A stretch of DNA of 64,000 bases from JANYLB01 sp963837715 (GCA_963837715.1 CAWIOF010000002.1:1674001-1738000), one strand, 5' to 3'. Shown: positions 27,227 through 35,221, counted from the stretch's first letter. Translations and numbers: made by a program. Notes: a model not told the origin generated them from the sequence alone.

Positions 27227-27592
27227 TCAACCGTCGGCGAGCACCCGCTGCAGCGCACGGGTCTGGGCGCGAAGGTCGTCGGCTGCGGCCGTCTCGCCGA
27301 ACGCGTCGTACTCCGCGGCGCTCGCAGCGAGGCTCGCGATCTCGCCATCAACGATGGCGAGCATGTCGAGTTCCGTCAGGGCGACGCGACGAACATCGCC
27401 AGCACCCAAACCCGGCACGCTGCCAGCGATCGCGCCTGCAACTCGGGCAGGTCCGTCAGCAGCGTCGACTGCCTCGGAGTTCGCGATTGCCGACAGCGCG
27501 GAGCGGAAGGCCTTCACCGAATCCTTGTCGGCCGCCTTCATCGCCGACCGCAGGCCGATCTGTAGCCGATCACGCACGCTGTTGCCGTTCAC
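27227..27592 (-). CDS. GatB/YqeY-like protein (cassette 10)
   Basis: 121 residues from GTG 27592. SVRDRLQIGLRSAMKAADKDSVKAFRSALSAIANSEAVDA is the classic YqeY N-terminus, followed by DVRRVALTELDMLAIVDGEIASLAASAAEYD. YqeY proteins resemble the tRNA-binding tail of the GatB amidotransferase subunit; their role outside it is unclear. Leftward, with its start 16 nt from site 11. Confidence 0.75.
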   Translation of the reverse strand: MNGNSVRDRLQIGLRSAMKAADKDSVKAFRSALSAIANSEAVDAADGPARVAGAIAGSVPGLGAGDVRRVALTELDMLAIVDGEIASLAASAAEYDAFGETAAADDLRAQTRALQRVLADG

Positions 27593-27607
27593 GGAACGGA
27601 CCTTACG

Positions 27608-27661
27608 GGCGGCACCATCTTGCCGTCTGAACAATTCCAGATCGGCAGCTCTGTGCGCACC
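27608..27661 (+). repeat. Cassette-array site 11
   Basis: TGCCG-TCTG (27621-27629), loop AACAATT, then CCAGATCGGCAG (27637-27648) and CTCTGTGCGCAC. The arms pair with a single unpaired base; GCAC on the left matches GTGC on the right. Confidence 0.8.
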
Positions 27662-27686
27662 ATCGACACCATGGGAGCGTTCAACC

Positions 27687-28091
27687 ATGATGGTGCCGAT
27701 GCCTAGAACCTCGGTGCTGGTCGCCGCAATAGCTGTCCTCTTCGGAGTGACCGCGTCGTGTAGCAGCGACGGTTCCGGGAAGCGGCAAGCGGGTTCGAGC
27801 ACTACGTCTTCGTCCCGAGTCGAAGCACGACCTCATGTGATCCGTACCGTTGAGGTCGCCGTCTTTACGCATTGCGGGATCAACGGAGTCGACGTTGACG
27901 GCACCTGGTACGCAGCTTCGCCGCCTCTCGGGGATGGCAACGGCAACCCTCCCCCCAGTTGGGGCAACCCTTTCCAGCGCGGAACGCTGGAGCTGCTCTC
28001 TGACGGCTCGGCCCGCTTCCTCGGCAGCCAAGGAGTGACCGCGAAGTTCGTGGCATCGGCGACAACGACAACGACCCGAGGTTGCGACTGA
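27687..28091 (+). CDS. Putative secreted lipoprotein (cassette 11)
   Basis: 134 residues. The N-terminus has MPRTSVLVAAIAVLFGVTASCSSDG, a signal peptide with a lipobox-like VTASC, then a Ser/Thr linker and a small domain (VAVFTHCGINGVDVDGTWY, ARFLGSQGVTAKFVAS). The extracytoplasmic domain occurs in actinobacterial hypothetical proteins; function unknown. ATG 27687 or 27690. The stop lies in the left arm of site 12. Rightward. Confidence 0.65.
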   Translation: MMVPMPRTSVLVAAIAVLFGVTASCSSDGSGKRQAGSSTTSSSRVEARPHVIRTVEVAVFTHCGINGVDVDGTWYAASPPLGDGNGNPPPSWGNPFQRGTLELLSDGSARFLGSQGVTAKFVASATTTTTRGCD

Positions 28092-28140
28092 CGCCCGGCT
28101 CGGCTTCGGCCGACCGATCGGCCGTTATGTACGGTCGGGA
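28072..28140 (+). repeat. Cassette-array site 12
   Basis: Core CCGATCGGCCGTTATGTACG (28114-28133, numbered from ACC). Outer arms CCCGA (28075-28079) and TCGGG (28135-28139) pair. The stop codon of cassette 11 lies in the left arm. Confidence 0.6.
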
Positions 28141-28159
28141 TGACGCGCGCGACGGGCCT

Positions 28160-28726
28160 CTACCCGGCGTGTTGCAAGCCCGGAGTCGAGGCCATGGAGA
28201 CGCTGGCGGTTCGGTCGAGCTGGTAGAGCGCCATAATTGTGATGACGGCGGTGACGACGAGGCCGAGGCCGAACGCCGCAGGGTGGTCACCGTATTCATC
28301 GCGCCGGCCGAGCTCCGCGCTGAGCGCGATGAACATCGTCAGCATGCCGAGCAGCTGCGCGACGGAGAAGAACGCCACCGGCCGTCGCGACGATCGCGAT
28401 CCCAGGGCGACGAGGCCATACCCAACGGCAAGGAGAGTCATCCAGAGCGGCAGTGCCCAGGCGACGACGGTGCTCAGCACTGCGAGAGCGCAGACGGCCA
28501 AGCCGATCGATCGCACGAGGGAGTGCGCGCTCGGACGGCTCACTCTCCAGACGGCGACGACGCTGAGAAGCGATCCGAGCAGAAGAGCGATCGCGAAAAG
28601 CCCGTACGGGAGCGCCCAGTTGTCGCTTGAGTCCTCGGCGATGACCTGCCACAGGCCGTAGCCGCCGACGACGAGCCAGCAGAAGGCAGCGATCGACATG
28701 AGTGGGCGAACGGTGCTCTTGGACAT
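28160..28726 (-). CDS. Integral membrane protein (cassette 12)
   Basis: 188 residues with about five hydrophobic helices (SIAAFCWLVVGGYGLWQVI, LPYGLFAIALLLGSLLSVVAV, SIGLAVCALAVLSTVVAW, MTLLAVGYGLVALG, FGLGLVVTAVITIMALYQL). No family recognised and no catalytic motif seen. Leftward; the 3' end is 20 nt from site 12. Confidence 0.6.
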   Translation of the reverse strand: MSKSTVRPLMSIAAFCWLVVGGYGLWQVIAEDSSDNWALPYGLFAIALLLGSLLSVVAVWRVSRPSAHSLVRSIGLAVCALAVLSTVVAWALPLWMTLLAVGYGLVALGSRSSRRPVAFFSVAQLLGMLTMFIALSAELGRRDEYGDHPAAFGLGLVVTAVITIMALYQLDRTASVSMASTPGLQHAG

Positions 28727-28848
28727 AGAGGCCTCCTCGTCAGGTGTTTCGACCTACAGACGAGCGAGGCTCACTGCCGGGTGACACGAACCGCGTACGA
28801 CGGCTCGACGAGTGACGAGGTGGGCGTCCGCAGGGCCCGCCGATCTCG

Positions 28849-28908
28849 TCACGCGGCAGATGGTGCCCGGCAGGTAGGGCCGCACCGAACGGGGCAGTTC
28901 TGGACGGA
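28849..28908 (+). repeat. Cassette-array site 13
   Basis: Core CACCGAACGGGGCAGTTCTG (28883-28902). AGA (28858-28860) and TGCCCG on the left pair with CGGGGCA and TCT on the right. Confidence 0.7.
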
Positions 28909-29019
28909 TCGGCGGAGATCAGCGCACGAGTTCTGGGGCGGCGCGGGCCGAGGGTTCACCCCACCGCCGCATGCTCCGCGGAGGCGTATTCTTGCCGAGA
29001 GATCGATGGGGGCATCATC

Positions 29020-29220
29020 ATGAATCTCGGACCGACTGAACTCATCATTGTCGTCGCAGTGCTGGGGATTCCGATCCTCGTGGTTCTCGGACTCGTCTTG
29101 CTCGTCGCTTCGACGCGACGAGAGGCGAAGGTTGACCCGTTGGCGACCCTCGACGATCGCTTGGCTCGGGGCGAGATCTCGCCGGACGAGTACGACGAGA
29201 GACGATCCCGGCTGGGTTGA
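29020..29220 (+). CDS. Small membrane protein with SHOCT domain (cassette 13)
   Basis: 66 residues: a transmembrane helix (IIVVAVLGIPILVVLGLVLLV) followed by a SHOCT motif, DPLATLDDRLARGEISPDEYDERRSRL. SHOCT modules are short oligomerisation tails. The TGA stop (29218-29220) lies in the left arm of site 14. Confidence 0.75.
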   Translation: MNLGPTELIIVVAVLGIPILVVLGLVLLVASTRREAKVDPLATLDDRLARGEISPDEYDERRSRLG

Positions 29221-29265
29221 CCCCGAACGAGATCGCACGGACCGAGCGGCAGTTGTGGCGCGGCG
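29210..29265 (+). repeat. Cassette-array site 14
   Basis: Core GACCGAGCGGCAGTTGTGGC (29240-29259). The left half GGTTGACCCCGAACG pairs only partly. It overlaps the stop of cassette 13. Confidence 0.65.
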
Positions 29266-29348
29266 CGGCCGGCTGGCGTCAGCTCGGCAGCCGACGGAAC
29301 TGTAAGTCGATAGCGTCATGGAACCCGTCGTGGACCCGGGAGACCATC

Positions 29349-29909
29349 ATGAATGGCGCAGAAGCGCTGGAACGCTCGGGCCGCGGGTTTCGACAGCGTC
29401 TCGTGGAAATTCAGAGTGATGACTGGACTCGCCCCACCCCGTGTGACGAGTGGAGTGTCCGTGATCTGGTCAACCATGTAGTCGGCGGCAACTTTCGATA
29501 CGTCATGATCTTGGCCGGCGAGCCCGCCGACGCGATTCTTCGCACGCGCGAGCAAGACTGGTTGGGCTCGGATCCGCTCGGATCGTTCGACGACGCGTTA
29601 GCACGCGTCACCGAGTCGTTTTCCGTGCAGGGAATCCTCGCAGCGACTGTTCGCCACCCGAAGGCGGGCGCGATGACGGGCGCCCAACTCCGGGTCCTGC
29701 GCGTGAACGAACTGACCGTTCATGCGTGGGACCTTGCTCGCGCGATCGACGCTGATGACCGACTCGATGAGGGGGTGGTGTCATGGCTGCTAGAGGGACT
29801 TGAGCCACTCCGTTCAACCGTTGGCCTCAATGAGCCGGGTCCAGCCGACGATCTGCCAGCGGCCAGTCCGCAAAGGAGTCTGCTGCGGCTTCTCGGACGC
29901 GCAGGGTAG
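29349..29909 (+). CDS. TIGR03086-family DinB/mycothiol-dependent-type metal-binding protein (cassette 14)
   Basis: 186 residues. WTRPTPCDEWSVRDLVNHVVGGNFRYVMILAGEPAD and LRVNELTVHAWDLARAIDADDRLDEGVVSWLLEGL show the DinB-like helical bundle with the histidines expected to bind metal (His in LVNHVV and in LTVHAWD). The family is widespread in actinobacteria, often linked to mycothiol chemistry. Rightward. Confidence 0.85.
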   Translation: MNGAEALERSGRGFRQRLVEIQSDDWTRPTPCDEWSVRDLVNHVVGGNFRYVMILAGEPADAILRTREQDWLGSDPLGSFDDALARVTESFSVQGILAATVRHPKAGAMTGAQLRVLRVNELTVHAWDLARAIDADDRLDEGVVSWLLEGLEPLRSTVGLNEPGPADDLPAASPQRSLLRLLGRAG

Positions 29910-30052
29910 GTGGCAGCAAAGCGCACGGTGATACGCGCGCCTCTCAACGCGCGACGTGCGCGGTGACGACGGGTACTCCCGGCATCAGGCGATCGTCGGA
30001 CGCAAGAAGACCAAGCCAGCCGCGTCGCCCCAATCGAGGTGCATCGATCACA

Positions 30053-30110
30053 GAGCGCACGATGCCCCATCGGCGAAGCCATTCCGAACGGCAGTCATTT
30101 GCGCGACGGC
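30053..30110 (+). repeat. Cassette-array site 15
   Basis: Core CCGAACGGCAGTCATTTGCG (30084-30103). GCGCA (30055-30059) pairs with TGCGC (30100-30104); TGCC and TCGG on the left pair with GGCA and CCGA. It directly abuts the stop of cassette 15. Confidence 0.75.
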
Positions 30111-30479
30111 CTACGGGATCTGATGCGCGATCTGAAAGATGTTGCCGAATAGGTCGCGGATCATTGCTCGTCGGTCTCCGTACGGCGTGTCGACCGGCGC
30201 TTCCAAGCTCTCGGCTCCAGCCTCGATCGCTCGACGATACGTATCGTCTGCATCTCGGACATAGACGTAGAGGAACGCCGGGAACAACTGGCGTTCAGTG
30301 GCCGCAGTCACCATCACGAGCGAGTCGCCGATCCGGATCTCCGCCGGTCGTCCAGCGTCGACCACTCCGGTCCCGTCGAAGACGTCGCGGAGGAAGCCGA
30401 CTTGGGCGTCCACATCGCTGACCACCAGGCGTGGAGTGACCGTGTGGAAACCGGCTCGCGGCGCAGCGTTAGAGGACAT
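30111..30479 (-). CDS. VOC-superfamily (glyoxalase/bleomycin-resistance-like) protein (cassette 15)
   Basis: 122 residues. VTPRLVVSDVDAQVGFLRDVFDGTG and LFPAFLYVYVRDADDTYRRAIEAGAESLEAPVDTPYGDRRAMIRDLFGNIFQIAHQ give the beta-alpha-beta-beta-beta VOC pattern, with the GDRRAMIRDLFGN ending of PhnB/glyoxalase-like members. Metal ligands cannot all be assigned. Leftward, with its stop next to site 15. Confidence 0.85.
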   Translation of the reverse strand: MSSNAAPRAGFHTVTPRLVVSDVDAQVGFLRDVFDGTGVVDAGRPAEIRIGDSLVMVTAATERQLFPAFLYVYVRDADDTYRRAIEAGAESLEAPVDTPYGDRRAMIRDLFGNIFQIAHQIP

Positions 30480-30520
30480 CACACACCTTCTCCCGTCGGT
30501 GCTCCAACCGTCTCGTCCCA

Positions 30521-30571
30521 CACTTCCACGCACCGGGCACTGCCGACAGAGCGGCAGCTATGTGCGGAGGT
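30521..30571 (+). repeat. Cassette-array site 16 (best-formed hairpin)
   Basis: CTGCCG (30540-30545), loop ACAGAG, CGGCAG (30552-30557) is a perfect inner stem; outer TTCC..GCAC (30524-30533) and GTGCGGAGG (30562-30570) pair with a 2-nt bulge. This is the attC layout R''-L''-loop-L'-R'. Confidence 0.85.
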
Positions 30572-30606
30572 CATTGGCTGAACGCCCGCGGAGGTTCTGC
30601 GTTGGG

Positions 30607-31206
30607 TCAGGTCGAAACGGGAAGCCGCGCCATCCAGTTGTCGAAGAGGCGGACGTCGTAGCGCGACCGGGATACTGCCGCTGGTAGATCGCTGGGAAAT
30701 CCCCAGATCACGCGACCAGGATCGGTCGTCTCCAGTGCCCGATACCACTCCTCGAGGGGTCCCGCGAGCTGCCGGTGCAAGGCAAAGCGTCGACGCTGGC
30801 GTTTGACGTCCGTCTCCCGTTGACGCTCCAACGTCGACTGGCTCGGGATCGAGCACAGGACCAGGTCCGCGACTCCAAGACGACGGCCTGCGACGGCTCT
30901 CCGAGTTGCAACGACCTCAGTTTCGAACCGTTCCAAGGTGAGGTAACCAAGACGAAGCAGCCCGTAGCTGTAGTGGAGCTTGAGCGGATCGACATCGCAG
31001 ACTGCGAAGCCGTTCGCCGTCTCGACCCGAAGGGCGTTCTCCCATCGACGGCAATTGACGTCCGTCCAGTACGCCGCGATCTCGGCATCCGAGGAAGCCG
31101 GATCAGGCGCCGCGACCATCTCCTCTGGCACGCAAACACGACCTGCGTGCGCGCTAACCCAGGTGGACTTCCCAGCCGCGCTCGGGCCTTCAACGACGAC
31201 GATCAC
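30607..31206 (-). CDS. P-loop nucleotide kinase-like protein (cassette 16)
   Basis: 199 residues from GTG 31206. Walker A is VVVEGPSAAGKSTWVSAHAG at the very N-terminus. FAVCDVDPLKLHYSYGLLRLG and DVKRQRRRFALHRQLAGPLEEWYRAL resemble small ATP-dependent kinase/ATPase-like cassette proteins. Substrate unknown. Leftward; the start codon overlaps the edge of site 17. Confidence 0.7.
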   Translation of the reverse strand: MIVVVEGPSAAGKSTWVSAHAGRVCVPEEMVAAPDPASSDAEIAAYWTDVNCRRWENALRVETANGFAVCDVDPLKLHYSYGLLRLGYLTLERFETEVVATRRAVAGRRLGVADLVLCSIPSQSTLERQRETDVKRQRRRFALHRQLAGPLEEWYRALETTDPGRVIWGFPSDLPAAVSRSRYDVRLFDNWMARLPVST

Positions 31207-31237
31207 TCGGTCAGTTCAGCAGTTCCGCACGCCGGGT
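31206..31237 (+). repeat. Cassette-array site 17
   Basis: Core TTCAGCAGTTCCGCACGCC (31215-31233), a diverged copy of the right half. Last site of the array on this side. Confidence 0.5.
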
Positions 31238-31268
31238 CAGCGACCATCAAGCCTCCCTACCTCGTGCA

Positions 31269-31311
31269 CCAGCAGTTCAAGCGCGCACATAGATTGCCCG
31301 TTCTGGGACGC
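31269..31311 (-). repeat. Possible reversed site remnant beside recombinase relic
   Basis: GCGCGCA-CA-TAG followed by TTGCCCGTTC (31281-31302) matches the reverse complement of site 7 with small insertions. It lies between the last forward site and the recombinase relic, where an attachment site would be expected. Confidence 0.35.
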
Positions 31312-31405
31312 GGTTGCACCCCGGCGTACGGTCGAAGCAGTCGAGGATGCTGGGGCTTGATGCGTCCCGTGGATGGAGCTCCAGCGTGAGCTGGGAGGTT
31401 CCTCC

Positions 31406-31905
31406 ATGGAGATCACCGACACGTCTGCGGTTGCTGCCGTCCGCGATGAAGTGTTCACGACGCAGGAACAGCTCGCGCTCGGTGGGTTCCTCGCCGGCTA
31501 AAGCGGACTGACCCGCGACGCCTATCCGCCCGTCCTTCGCCAGTACGTGGCGTGGTGCACAGAACACGCGGTGCCGTTGTTCGGTGCGCGCCCCTCCGAC
31601 ATCGACGGTGTCAGCGGCACCTCGAGAACCTCGACCGGGCACGAGCCACCGCCCGCCGCTTGTGCACCATCACCTGCTTTACAGGTCGGTCCCCACACGC
31701 TCCGCCACGCGTTCACCACCGCCGCCCTCGATGCCGGTGTCCCCTCCGCGACGTGCAAGAGGCCGCCGGGAACACCGGCTGCTCCAGCACTCCTGCGGTC
31801 TGCGAACCCCCGTGGAAGGTCGAGGTCGGGAAGGCAACGGAGCACGCCTGTCGACAGGTCGCCAACCGACACCTGATCGAGAGGCTCGACTCCTCCGTCT
31901 GACCG
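31406..31905 (+). pseudogene. Decayed tyrosine recombinase (XerC/D-like integrase)
   Basis: From ATG 31406 the N-terminal core-binding part is readable: TSAVAAVRDEVFTTQEQLALGGFLAG, then an in-frame TAA at 31499 where a tyrosine codon is usual, then SGLTRDAY, LRQYVAWCTEHAVPLFGAR. A frame change leads to HLENLDRARATARRLCTITCF, and after a deletion of the middle (with the box I arginine) the box II segment VGPHTLRHAFTTAALDAGVP (HxxR motif) and, in another frame, LRDVQEAA. The final catalytic tyrosine is not seen. The gene is clearly dead: stop, frame changes and a large internal deletion. The family is the common actinobacterial stand-alone tyrosine recombinase, not recognisably IntI. Confidence 0.75.
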
Positions 31906-32008
31906 ACGTCGACGACCTTCCGACCCCAGCACTGCCGATCCGCCGCACGTTCTGATCGGGCATTCTGTGTGGGTGTCGGGCCTTCGATCGCGAGGGGTAG
32001 AGATCCGG

Positions 32009-32464
32009 ATGCCGATCCGAGTCGCCGAAGCTGGCGACGTAGACGTCGTCGTGGCCCTACGGCTCGCCGCGTTGTCCGCCAGCGCGCCGAGCGTGTACTC
32101 ACCGCGGGAAGTCGCCGAGCTCCTCGACGACCTTGACGTGGACGAACTCCGCGCCATGGTCGAGGATCGACAGCTCTTCGTCGCCGAGACCGATGGAATC
32201 ATCGGAGGGTGCGCCGGTTGGCGAGGCGAGAACCTTCGACATGTCTATGTCGCCCCGGACTCGGAACGAGGAGGCCTCGGAACCCGCCTGGTAGCTCGTG
32301 TCGAGTCCGACTTTCGGGACCGAAGATCTGCGGCGAAGATCTATGTCGGCTCGGTTCTCTACGCCCGACGGTTCTACGAAAAGCTCGGTTACGAGCTCGT
32401 CGGCACGGACCGCGCAGGAAGCGAGCCCTTCCGGATGAAGAAGAGCTTCGACGTCGCGCGGTAG
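32009..32464 (+). CDS. GNAT-family N-acetyltransferase
   Basis: 151 residues. The acetyl-CoA loop region is LRHVYVAPDSERGGLGTRLVARVES (V-x-P-x-x-R/G-x-G-x-G/L pattern, about residue 83), and the C-terminal YARRFYEKLGYELVGTDRAGSEPFRMKK is typical of the family. Acceptor unknown. It lies beyond the recombinase relic and no array site follows it. Confidence 0.85.
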   Translation: MPIRVAEAGDVDVVVALRLAALSASAPSVYSPREVAELLDDLDVDELRAMVEDRQLFVAETDGIIGGCAGWRGENLRHVYVAPDSERGGLGTRLVARVESDFRDRRSAAKIYVGSVLYARRFYEKLGYELVGTDRAGSEPFRMKKSFDVAR

Positions 32465-32559
32465 CCACCGCGCCCTCACCACTCATCAGGTAGCAAAGAC
32501 GTGCTCCGCATGTCCGCTCCTCCACTTGAACGACCAATGCGGCGAAAGGACAGAAGAGC

Positions 32560-32860
32560 ATGCCCCTGATCGCCATCGAAGAACACTGGATCCACCGCGA
32601 CCTCGTTGCGGCGCTCGACACCCTCCCGCCGCACCTGCACGACGAGAGCCTCGTCTTCAACCAGATGGGGGATCATCACCGGCGACTCGAAGACTTGGGC
32701 GAGGGACGCATCGCGACGATGGACGCCCAGGGCATCGATGTGTCGATCCTCGCCCTGACGCCACCCGGGACCCAACCGCTCCCGCCTGCGGAGGCAGCAG
32801 AAGCTCAGCCGCAGACTCAACGACGTCGCCGCTGAAGCAGTCGCCAGGAACCCGTCCGCG
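32560..32860 (+). pseudogene. Truncated amidohydrolase 2-family gene
   Basis: The start PLIAIEEHWIHRDLVAALDTLPP and RRLEDLGEGRIATMDAQGIDVSILALTPPGTQPLPPAEA match the N-terminal ~80 residues of amidohydrolase-2 (decarboxylase-type) enzymes, including the EEHW metal-site beginning. The frame then ends, and a short out-of-frame piece EAVARNP follows. The remaining two thirds are absent, so the gene is a deletion remnant. Confidence 0.7.
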
Positions 32861-33027
32861 ACGACGTCGACCAGATCGCCGAATCGGTCGCGCGCTCGGT
32901 CTGCGGTCTCGTCGCCAGCGCGACGGTCCTGAACCAGGTTTGATCGGGGCGCCGATGAGAAATGGCGCGGGCAGTCGTCTGAGTACGGTCCGGTGAACGC
33001 GCGGCGCGCACCAAGGGGAGCAACGAG

Positions 33028-33597
33028 ATGAGTCCACTTCGATACTCGATCAACGTCACGCTCGACGGCTGCTGTCATCACGAGGCAGGGCTCCCTCCCG
33101 ACGAGGAGTCGATGCGCTACTGGACCGCTGAGATGGAACGAGCCGATGCTCTGCTCTTCGGCCGGGTGACCTACGAGATGATGGAGTCGGCGTGGCGGAG
33201 GCCGGCCACGGACACGTGGCCTGACTGGATGGATGCGTGGGAGATCCCGTTCGCCGAGGCCATCGACCGGGGGAAGAAGTACGTCGTGTCGAGCACGCTG
33301 CGCGGGGTCGATTGGAATGCCGAGCTGGTGCGAGGCGACTTGGGGCAAGCGGTGCAGCGGCTCAAGGAGGAGTCGGGCGGGCGCCTGTGGGTGGGTGGTG
33401 TGACGCTCCCCCTGGCGTTGGCAGATCTGGGACTGATCGACGAGTACGAGTTCCTCGTGCAGCCGGTCCTTGCCGGACACGGGCCGACGTTGCTCGCCGG
33501 CCTGCGCGAGCGCATCCAGCTCGAGCTCGTCGATCGCCACGAGTTCCAGTCGGGGGCGGTCGCCATGCGATACCGGCCCACGCGAGCTACGGCTTGA
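33028..33597 (+). CDS. Dihydrofolate reductase/RibD C-terminal-fold reductase
   Basis: 189 residues. MSPLRYSINVTLDGCCHHEAG, MERADALLFGRVTYEMMESAW, KKYVVSSTLRGVDWNAELV and GGRLWVGGVTLPLALADLGLIDEYEFLVQPVLAGHGPTLL are the conserved blocks of the RibD-C/DHFR-like family common in actinobacteria. Probably an NADPH-dependent reductase; substrate unknown. Confidence 0.85.
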   Translation: MSPLRYSINVTLDGCCHHEAGLPPDEESMRYWTAEMERADALLFGRVTYEMMESAWRRPATDTWPDWMDAWEIPFAEAIDRGKKYVVSSTLRGVDWNAELVRGDLGQAVQRLKEESGGRLWVGGVTLPLALADLGLIDEYEFLVQPVLAGHGPTLLAGLRERIQLELVDRHEFQSGAVAMRYRPTRATA

Positions 33598-33654
33598 CGT
33601 GATTCGTCCCGGCACGCGGTTGCCTTGTCGGCTCGGTGCGAAACGTCCGCTGGC

Positions 33655-35221
33655 TCAGGCGCTGCGAGTGGTGCCGCCGGGATAGCCGCCGCCGCCGAAG
33701 CGGGCGTCGAGGGCGTCGTAGTCGACGGCGAAGCCGGCTCGGGGCAGCTCGTCGACGAACTCGACGGTGCGGGGCTTCTTGTACGAGGCGATGCGCGTCC
33801 GACACCACTCGACGATCTCGACGGCATCGGGCTGGGTGGCAGAGTCGTGGCCGTCGGCCCGTACGACGATCGCGGTGACCGACTGCACCCAGACGTCGTC
33901 GGGCACGCCGATCACTGCGCAGTCGGCGACACCCGGGTGGGCGCGGATCGCGTTCTCGACCTCAGCCGGGTAGATGTTCTCAGCTGCCGACTTCAGCATC
34001 CGGCCCTTCGGCGCGATGAACGAGAAGGTGCCGTCGGCCTCGAAGCGGCCGAGATCGTTGGTGTGGTGCCAGCCGTTGCGGCTCCGCTCGGCGTTCAGCT
34101 CGGGCCGGTTCCAGTAGCCGTTCATCACGGTCGCGCCCCGCACGACGATCTCGCCGACCGCGCCCGGCGTCGACCTCGACGTCGTCCTCGTCGACCACCC
34201 GCACCTGCACCAGCGGCGACGGGCGACCGTGGGTGCCGATCCCCTCCCCCGGTCGGGCGCCGGCGAGCAGGTTGAACGTGGCCATGCCCATGACCTCGCT
34301 CTGGCCGTAGCCACCGGCGTTGCGGCCCCACGGCGACGGGTCGGGCTGCACCATCGCGTCGAACGCCGGGTTGCCGCGCTTGCCGCGAAACGTCGACAGG
34401 TCGTAGCGGCCGTCGGCGTTGGCGTCGACGATGCCGTCGACCATCGGGCCGATGACGAAGCCGGTCGTGCAGCCGAAGTCGGCGATGGCGCGGCAGAGAT
34501 CCTCGCCGACGACCCGTTCGATGAACACGTTGGCGCCGCCCATGACGAACGCGGAGAGGTTCGGCATGAACGTGCCGATGTGGAAGAGCGGTCCTGAGTT
34601 GAGGAACACGGAGTCGGCATCGATCCCCTGCCACGGCGCCATCAGCAGGCCCTGGGCGACGAGCGCACGAGACGAGAGCATCGCCGCGTTCGGTCGACCC
34701 GAGAATGCGGCGGTGTAGACGAGCAGCAGAGAATCGTCGGAAGAGCCGTCGGACTCGGGATCGTCGGGCGAACCCGAAGCGACGAACGACTCGTAGGAGT
34801 CGTCGACGTCGTGGACCAGCCACGTGGCCGATGCGGCCGAGGCCGCGAGCTCCCGCGCCGCCGCGATTGCGGGACCGACCTCGCGTTCCTGGCCGACGAC
34901 GACCTTCGGCGCGAGGTCGTCGATCACGAACGCGAGCTCGTCGGGCTGCTGGCGCCAGTTCGCGGGGCAGAACGACGCGCCGAGCTTGCAACAGGCGAGC
35001 AGCAGCTCCTGGATCCGGAACGAGTTCTGCCCCAACCAGAGGACGCGGTCTCCCGGCCCGACCCCGGCACCACGGAGCGCCTGCGCGCACCGGTTCACCC
35101 GCGCGTCGGTCTCGCGCCACGAGAGCCGCACGTCGCCGTCGCCGAGGCACAGCGCATCGCCGCGCGACCGCGCGTACGAGCGCAGCAGGTCGGCGAGGGT
35201 CAGGCGCGCGGTCGGAAGCAC
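33655..35221 (-). CDS. AMP-dependent acyl-CoA synthetase (one frame break)
   Basis: About 520 residues when joined. Blocks of the adenylate-forming family: DSLLLVYTAAFSGRPNAAMLS (a variant of the phosphate-binding loop; the usual lysine is Asn here), FNSGPLFHIGTFMP-type motif, GYGQSEVMGM, and NGWHHTNDLGRFEADGTFSFIAPKGRMLKSAAENIYPAEVE. A late PRTVEFVDELPR is present, but the usual catalytic lysine after PRAGF is not obvious. The frame breaks at ccc 34163-34165; one base removed joins DVEVDAG to AVGEIVVRGATV. Last gene of the six-gene operon; overlaps the OB-fold gene by about 22 nt. Confidence 0.8.

Noticed and set aside
22452..31311. Canonical attC sites of class IntI integrons
   Set aside because: The RYYYAAC and GTTRRRY cores needed for IntI sites are not found at consistent positions; the conserved ends are GCGCAC-like and GTGCGC-like instead.
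22452..31311. CRISPR array
   Set aside because: Repeat spacing is irregular (about 70 to 1000 nt), intervals contain genes, and no cas genes are present.
22100..33600. Prophage or conjugative element
   Set aside because: No phage structural, replication, relaxase or transfer genes; only the dead recombinase is present.
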